Assembly (NCBI GenBank): GCA_021845325.1
Contig: JAKBRR010000051.1
Location: 1-8,965 of the forward strand
Direction: 5' to 3'
DNA length: 8,965 bases
Source: Thermoplasmata archaeon
Lineage (GTDB): Archaea > Thermoplasmatota > Thermoplasmata > Thermoplasmatales > Thermoplasmataceae
Shown piece by piece: positions 5,817 to 8,965 of this stretch. Each line of letters begins with the position of its first letter. Positions within the stretch are counted from its first letter, which is position 1. Below the pieces are notes generated by a model. The model did no database searches. It had not been told where the DNA came from and worked only from the letters and a program-made list of their open reading frames with translations. Position numbers and translations under genes: made by a program.

Positions 5817-6924
5817 ATAACTCCAAATCTCCAGTCATAGACCCATTAGTTTCTGAAAGAACTTCTTCCAAATATTCAGACAGTAGTTTTATGCCTTTCT
5901 TATTCGTACCATATATTCCAGCCTGTCCATCTGAACTCCAGAACTCTATTCCCAAGCCTGCTTCTCTCATATTATGCAATATTCTATATAAATTTTCCTT
6001 AGTCAAATTCTTTTTGCCTTCGCTGTTGGTTGTGTATCCTGAAATGGTAAGAAAAATCTTATGCATAGCCGTTACACCTGTTAATTTGTACAATACGTAG
6101 TGCTGTATATCATCCTTTATTTCTGGCCAGGTTTCATTTATTGAGTGCCAGTAGTTCTCAAGTATTGAAACTAATGTATCTTGAGATTTTGTTCCAAAAA
6201 AAGTATCTTTAAGTATCGGTTCAAGTGAATCCATAAAGGTTTTTTGACTTATGACTGTAGGTCCCTTTGGTTCATTAGGTAATCTAATGAGATTTTTCCA
6301 AACGGATCTGCCATTGTTGTTAAGAGAATCTGTGATGCCTAGAGCCTTGGGTTTCCACTCATATCCCTTCAGTAATTCGTTGAGTACGCCCTCATTCGCT
6401 TGTCTGTGAACCCCTGCTTTACCCTCTTCTTTTATTGCCTTTTGTAAAAATCTCTCAGCCAGGTCAGATCTGACGCCTTTTTGAGTCTTATTTATAATTG
6501 CGAATTGCTTAGCTTCTTCATATCTGCTTGGCATAATTGTAATAACTACTGGAATTTCGAAATCCTTCAAGTTGGACATTCCTGACGCAATAGCATATTC
6601 CAACCCTCGGATTCTATGTTGGCCGTCCACAATCCAAAATGTAACCCCATCTTGTACAATAAGGCGATCTCCATCAAATCTAGCGTCTTTCATATCCCTT
6701 AAATTCAAAAACACATTATTAGGAGATATACCCATTGTTCGTCCAATATACCTACCGAATGCCTTGGCACGAGAATCTATTACTTCTCTTTGATAACCGT
6801 CTTGGTTGCTAGCATGCCATACATCCACTTTTGTCCTATCCAAGAGATCAGAAATTTTAATTTTTCCGAGAAACAGTGTTTTTCCATTCTGAACAAATTC
6901 TAGACCTTTTACTTCAAGAGTCAT
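5815..6924 (-). CDS. DGQHR-domain protein (DndB/ParB-like)
   Basis: Counting from the ATG at 6924, the 369-aa protein has the defining DGQHR motif at 100-104 within FWIVDGQHRIRGLEYA, and the second conserved block FAIINKTQKGVRSDLAERFL at 141-160. Together these identify the DGQHR family, a ParB/sulfiredoxin-like fold that includes DndB of phosphorothioation systems and DpdB of 7-deazaguanine systems. The N-terminus (ISDLLDRTKVDVWHA) and ISPNNVFLNLRD (67-78) fit the family pattern of promised substrate-pocket strands. The C-terminal half (about 225-369) is mostly helical and not recognised. DndB is known to bind DNA and regulate its own operon in bacteria, so a regulatory or DNA-sensing role is plausible here. 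A GTG at 6930 gives a protein two residues longer, but the TATA-like box at 6942-6951 fits the ATG better. It is the first gene of the operon with the GHKL ATPase. The family is secure and the function inferred. Confidence 0.85.
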   Translation of the reverse strand: MTLEVKGLEFVQNGKTLFLGKIKISDLLDRTKVDVWHASNQDGYQREVIDSRAKAFGRYIGRTMGISPNNVFLNLRDMKDARFDGDRLIVQDGVTFWIVDGQHRIRGLEYAIASGMSNLKDFEIPVVITIMPSRYEEAKQFAIINKTQKGVRSDLAERFLQKAIKEEGKAGVHRQANEGVLNELLKGYEWKPKALGITDSLNNNGRSVWKNLIRLPNEPKGPTVISQKTFMDSLEPILKDTFFGTKSQDTLVSILENYWHSINETWPEIKDDIQHYVLYKLTGVTAMHKIFLTISGYTTNSEGKKNLTKENLYRILHNMREAGLGIEFWSSDGQAGIYGTNKKGIKLLSEYLEEVLSETNGSMTGDLEL

Positions 6925-6941
6925 AAACACATATTCGGTTT

Positions 6942-6951
6942 TAATATTTAA
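6942..6951 (-). promoter_or_regulatory. TATA-like box of the DGQHR-GHKL operon
   Basis: The minus strand reads TTAAATATTA, centred about 22 nt upstream of the ATG at 6924 and only 16 nt from the GTG at 6930. It therefore favours the ATG as the start of a nearly leaderless mRNA. Confidence 0.5.
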
Positions 6952-7007
6952 CCTTATTGCGTGTTTTTTTTTAAAACCTATTTTATGGTTTTATTACATC
7001 GCTGAGG

Positions 7008-7019
7008 TTATTTTTAAAT
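7008..7019 (+). promoter_or_regulatory. TATA-like box of the divergent small ORF
   Basis: TTATTTTTAAAT is centred about 22 nt upstream of the ATG at 7035 and lies back to back with the leftward promoter. Confidence 0.4.
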
Positions 7020-7034
7020 CATAGATAAAATAAG

Positions 7035-7118
7035 ATGTACGTGGTTTTACAGATTCACAAATATACTTCGGATATTGAGATAAATGATTTTCCCTTGTCT
7101 GCCATCATGGAATCTTAA
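7035..7118 (+). CDS. Small ORF or 5' remnant, 27 aa
   Basis: ATG at 7035 opens 27 codons ending in TAA at 7116-7118. The peptide starts MYVVLQIHKYTSDIEIN and ends FPLSAIMES. It has a well-placed TATA-like box and a plausible protein composition. I recognise no family. It may be a short peptide divergent from the DGQHR operon, or the first codons of a gene whose remainder was lost. Its stop overlaps the stop of a decayed leftward frame, which fits a recombination joint between two truncated genes. Confidence 0.3.
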   Translation: MYVVLQIHKYTSDIEINDFPLSAIMES

Positions 7119-7276
7119 ACTTCAACAGTTAAATCTTCTTTAGAGGTCACGCCGGTCTTGCAAGAAATGATACCGAAGTCGATGGAATGTCTTGGATATG
7201 TGATGATGAACTCCTGCCTGGATCTGTAATTTTCCCTCTCGGATGCTTCCTCAATCTTGGAATATCTTAAGATGAC
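7115..7276 (-). pseudogene. Decayed leftward gene fragment
   Basis: The minus strand is open for 53 codons, ending in TAA at 7117-7115. The translation includes RYSKIEEASERENYRSRQEF and later IITYPRHSIDFGIIS, with the charge pattern of a real protein. An in-frame TAG (7279-7277) lies immediately upstream, and the frame has no ATG, GTG or TTG before the last few residues. It therefore looks like the C-terminal remnant of a gene, not an active one. I recognise no family. Confidence 0.3.
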
Positions 7277-7371
7277 CTAAACATATCCATAACATATCTC
7301 CAACTTATTCCTACCTATACCGTCTCTGGAAAAGTTAATGTTGTGTTCCATGTTGGCTATCGGAAAATATC

Positions 7372-7560
7372 TTGGCTAAAAGGGAGAGGCTAACAGGAAT
7401 TGAGACAAAGCAGATATTCCTCAAGATTCCCGTAGGGATGTATGATGAGATAATACGCATAGTTGAACAGAAGAAGATGTGGAGTTCGCTTCAGGAGTTC
7501 ATAAGATATGCATTGATAACCGAGTTGAGGAGGCAGGAACTGGAGGAAAAGGACAGATGA
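7372..7560 (+). CDS. Ribbon-helix-helix DNA-binding protein, 62 aa
   Basis: A predicted strand IFLKIPVGM (15-23) is followed by a helix (24-34, YDEIIRIVEQK) and a second helix starting after the S-x-x-E-F-I pattern SLQEFIRYALITELRRQEL (39-57). This is the ribbon-helix-helix (MetJ/Arc/CopG) layout, whose members bind DNA as dimers through the strand. The only start codon before the strand is TTG at 7372. An in-frame stop lies at 7336-7338 and the next ATG (residue 23) would cut off the strand, so the TTG start is needed. No clear TATA box or Shine-Dalgarno sequence precedes it. It probably regulates itself or neighbouring genes. A 5'-damaged gene is the alternative. Confidence 0.65.
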   Translation: MAKRERLTGIETKQIFLKIPVGMYDEIIRIVEQKKMWSSLQEFIRYALITELRRQELEEKDR

Positions 7561-7623
7561 ATGATCAAACCCGATTTATTCTGAAAAATTTCCCCGGATA
7601 TCTTTCCATATCCTTAAACTCTC

Positions 7624-7638
7624 TTTTTTCTCATTTTT
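7624..7638 (+). terminator. T-run terminator after the ribbon-helix-helix gene
   Basis: Runs of six T (7624-7629) and five T (7634-7638) in a pyrimidine-rich stretch follow the stop codon by about 65 nt, fitting an archaeal oligo-T terminator. They also argue against a coding reading of 7557-7688. Confidence 0.4.
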
Positions 7639-7657
7639 CAAGGCATCCGCAAGTCTC

Positions 7658-7888
7658 ATGGAAGATGCAACTTTCACTGAATCCATGAGAGAACAGAAGA
7701 CGCTTGAGACAATGACGGAGTTTGAGAAAGCTCTGAGGAAGGATGGATACAGATCAGGCTGGAATGACCATGCCGATCACGACAGGGAATTAATTGAGGA
7801 TGCAGCAAGACAGAGTAGAGATTTTGAGGATTTCGTAAGCAACCTGAGGGAGAAATTCAGAAAAACGGAAGAGTCGATTCTGTTATGA
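7658..7888 (+). CDS. Small acidic helical protein, 76 aa
   Basis: This is an unrecognised protein, rich in Glu, Asp, Lys and Arg and predicted helical over most of its length. It contains GYRSGWNDHADHDRELIEDA (30-49), with His and Asp residues close together, and REKFRKTEESILL at the end. The start could be ATG 7658 or ATG 7712 (MTEFEKAL). Neither has a strong Shine-Dalgarno sequence or a clear TATA box. The stop TGA overlaps the next start as ATGA, so the two are probably translationally coupled. Size and context recall small accessory genes of archaeal plasmids or integrated elements, but no function can be assigned. Confidence 0.5.
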   Translation: MEDATFTESMREQKTLETMTEFEKALRKDGYRSGWNDHADHDRELIEDAARQSRDFEDFVSNLREKFRKTEESILL

Positions 7889-8049
7889 ATAGGTTCGATT
7901 TGGAATTCATGAATGGCTACATTAAAACCAACCTAAGGCTTGCAAGAAAAATTAAGAACGCAGAATCATTAGCTGAAGCAAGAAGCATTGCAATTGAAAT
8001 TGAGGAAAGGGCAATGAAGAAGCTGGAAGAGACCATGGGAGACCTCTAG
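7885..8049 (+). CDS. Small helical protein, 54 aa, coupled to the preceding gene
   Basis: ATG at 7885 overlaps the preceding stop (ATGA) and the frame ends in TAG at 8047-8049. The protein is almost entirely charged helix, with a stretch LRLARKIKNAESLAEARSIA (18-37) followed by IEIEERAMKKLEETMGDL, suggesting a coiled coil or short helical hairpin. The coupling and protein-like composition support it as a real gene. I recognise no family. It may act together with the 76-aa protein. Confidence 0.5.
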   Translation: MNRFDLEFMNGYIKTNLRLARKIKNAESLAEARSIAIEIEERAMKKLEETMGDL

Positions 8050-8065
8050 AAAGGGCTCCTCCGTC

Positions 8066-8077
8066 TTTTATTTATAT
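8066..8077 (+). promoter_or_regulatory. TATA box of the radical SAM gene
   Basis: TTTTATTTATAT is centred near 8072 and predicts a start point near 8098, about 10 nt before the ATG at 8108. It is too close (about 15 nt) to the in-frame ATG at 8087, so it favours the later start. Confidence 0.5.
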
Positions 8078-8107
8078 GGGTATTACATGGTTAACACAGA
8101 TATACGA

Positions 8108-8965
8108 ATGATAGAAACTGATCAGGAAAACCTTGAAAGACAAAAATATCACATGGCTGCAGTCAAAGCATGGGAGACGATGAGGCGCCAGAAAATCGAA
8201 AAAATCAAGGCAGAATATGAAAGTGTTGATGACTATATATTTGACACAGACATGAGAAAAGTCGCAATGGGCACATACAAATTAAACCCCCCATTAATAA
8301 AGCCATCAAAACTCACGTGGGTAGAAAAAGGAGGCGTAGGAAAGGAACTTTCCGATGGCTGGTCACTTAACTTTGCCGTGGGTTGCACTCATGCATGCAG
8401 GTTCTGCTATGTGGATAGCATAAACAAAAGGTATGGGGTTAAACGTGCTGGAAAACTTGTAAACAGGTCCTGGGGTAATTATTTTTACACACCAGAAAAC
8501 ATCGATGAAGCTATTGAAAAGACGAACTGGAAAAGATGGGCAGGAGTTGAGGTTATGATGTCGTCAACTCATGACGCCTATCTTCCCCAACTCGCACCGA
8601 TCACGAGGAAGATAATCACTGCTGCACTTGAAAATGAGGTAAAACTTTGTGTTCAAACAAGGTCTCCTCTGGTAAAGAAGGATTTTGACATATATTCGCG
8701 TTATAAGGACCAGGTCAGGATACAGGTCTCAGTTGCTACGATGAACCATCAACTGTCAAGATTAATGGAGCCCCGTGTTTCAACTCCAGAAGCACGTATT
8801 GAGATAATAAGGGAGTCAAAGATGCTTGGTCTTAAGGCTGGTATAATAATAGCACCAGTAATGCCACCTCTAAAAATCAGACCTTCACCATCTGACGATC
8901 TTGAATCTATGATTGAAGAGATAGCTTTTGTAAAGCCGGATTTTATTTACGGAGAATCGCTTCAT
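8108..8965 (+). CDS. SplB-like radical SAM protein (3' end beyond the window)
   Basis: 286 codons are visible and the frame is still open at the right edge. The radical SAM signature is GCTHACRFCY (92-101), with cysteines 93, 97 and 100 in C-x3-C-x2-C spacing to bind a 4Fe-4S cluster. MSSTHDAYLPQ (151-161), VQTRSPLV (182-189) and EPRVSTPEAR (221-230) match the pattern I know from archaeal proteins of the COG1533 (SplB) group, often labelled DNA repair photolyase. The N-terminal 50 residues are helical and charged. Homology to spore photoproduct lyase is by fold, and the archaeal members' substrates are not established. ATG 8087 is an in-frame alternative start giving seven more residues. It has its own promoter and looks like an ordinary chromosomal gene bordering the accessory region. 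Confidence 0.8.
   Translation, partial: MIETDQENLERQKYHMAAVKAWETMRRQKIEKIKAEYESVDDYIFDTDMRKVAMGTYKLNPPLIKPSKLTWVEKGGVGKELSDGWSLNFAVGCTHACRFCYVDSINKRYGVKRAGKLVNRSWGNYFYTPENIDEAIEKTNWKRWAGVEVMMSSTHDAYLPQLAPITRKIITAALENEVKLCVQTRSPLVKKDFDIYSRYKDQVRIQVSVATMNHQLSRLMEPRVSTPEARIEIIRESKMLGLKAGIIIAPVMPPLKIRPSPSDDLESMIEEIAFVKPDFIYGESLH

Larger units (their letters stand above)
6937..7049. repeat. Cluster of four GGTTTTA heptamers (candidate operator)
   Basis: GGTTTTA occurs at 6937-6943, 6987-6993 and 7043-7049, and its complement TAAAACC at 6972-6978. The copies at 6972 and 6987 form an inverted repeat around the 8-nt spacer TATTTTAT. The first copy overlaps the DGQHR TATA-like box, and the last falls just inside the divergent small ORF. 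This arrangement would let a dimeric regulator control both directions. The same heptamer also turns up by chance in coding DNA (7923-7929), so only the clustering is notable. Confidence 0.4.
6931..7371. other. Divergent promoter region with gene remnants
   Basis: This gap contains the leftward promoter of the DGQHR operon, four GGTTTTA/TAAAACC heptamers, a rightward promoter with a 27-codon ORF (7035-7118), and a leftward frame without a start codon (7115-7276). The last 90 bases before the ribbon-helix-helix gene hold two ACATATC copies (7281-7287 and near 7293) and no clear TATA box. Confidence 0.5.

Noticed and set aside
5891..6793. Rightward open frames inside the DGQHR gene
   Set aside because: Antisense shadows of a gene with the DGQHR motif.
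3506..6930. Assignment of the operon as canonical Dnd (phosphorothioation) or Dpd (7-deazaguanine)
   Set aside because: The window holds no sulfur-transfer, DndC/D/E-like or transglycosylase-like gene; only the DGQHR protein is shared with those systems.
7557..7688. Rightward 43-codon frame overlapping the ribbon-helix-helix stop as ATGA
   Set aside because: The translation is Ser/Leu/Phe/Pro-rich, and its middle is the oligo-T terminator; the 7658-7888 frame fits coding better.

Overview
The window looks archaeal and most resembles the Thermoplasmatales (Ferroplasma/Cuniculiplasma-like). This is an inference. It rests on AT-rich DNA, AGA/AGG arginine and ATA isoleucine codons, several genes whose start codon lies about 22-26 nt downstream of a TATA-like box (leaderless transcripts), a Shine-Dalgarno match only inside an operon, T-run terminators, and an archaeal-style SplB-like radical SAM protein. 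I see no rRNA, tRNA or CRISPR array.

Left edge to about 3.5 kb. The first 21 codons of a leftward gene, which resembles the N-terminus of IS1634/IS4-like transposases, run off the left edge. About 0.9 kb with no convincing gene follows. Next comes a leftward 339-aa PD-(D/E)XK nuclease with a RecB/Cas4-type Q-x3-Y motif (975-1994). A rightward 167-aa protein (2374-2877) may be a degenerate relative of the restriction-endonuclease fold. A rightward 51-aa AbrB-like protein (2980-3135) follows. Two related promoter-like segments (571-660 and 3221-3310) lie in otherwise gene-poor DNA.

Centre, 3.5-6.9 kb. This is the most striking part: a leftward two-gene operon encoding a DGQHR-domain (DndB/ParB-like) protein and then a 766-aa GHKL (Hsp90/MutL-type) ATPase. 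The genes are 8 nt apart and a Shine-Dalgarno sequence precedes the second. Its promoter region has four copies of GGTTTTA/TAAAACC. With the nearby nuclease it looks like a defence or DNA-modification island of archaeal accessory DNA. No phosphorothioation (dndA, C, D, E) or 7-deazaguanine (dpdA) genes are in the window, so the system is not simply canonical Dnd or Dpd.

Right part, 6.9-9.0 kb. A divergent 27-codon leaderless ORF and a decayed leftward reading frame come first. Then follow a ribbon-helix-helix regulator with a TTG start, two translationally coupled small helical proteins, and the first 286 codons of an SplB-like radical SAM protein that runs off the right edge. Small regulators, gene remnants and gene-poor gaps suggest a patchwork accessory region next to conserved chromosome (the radical SAM gene).
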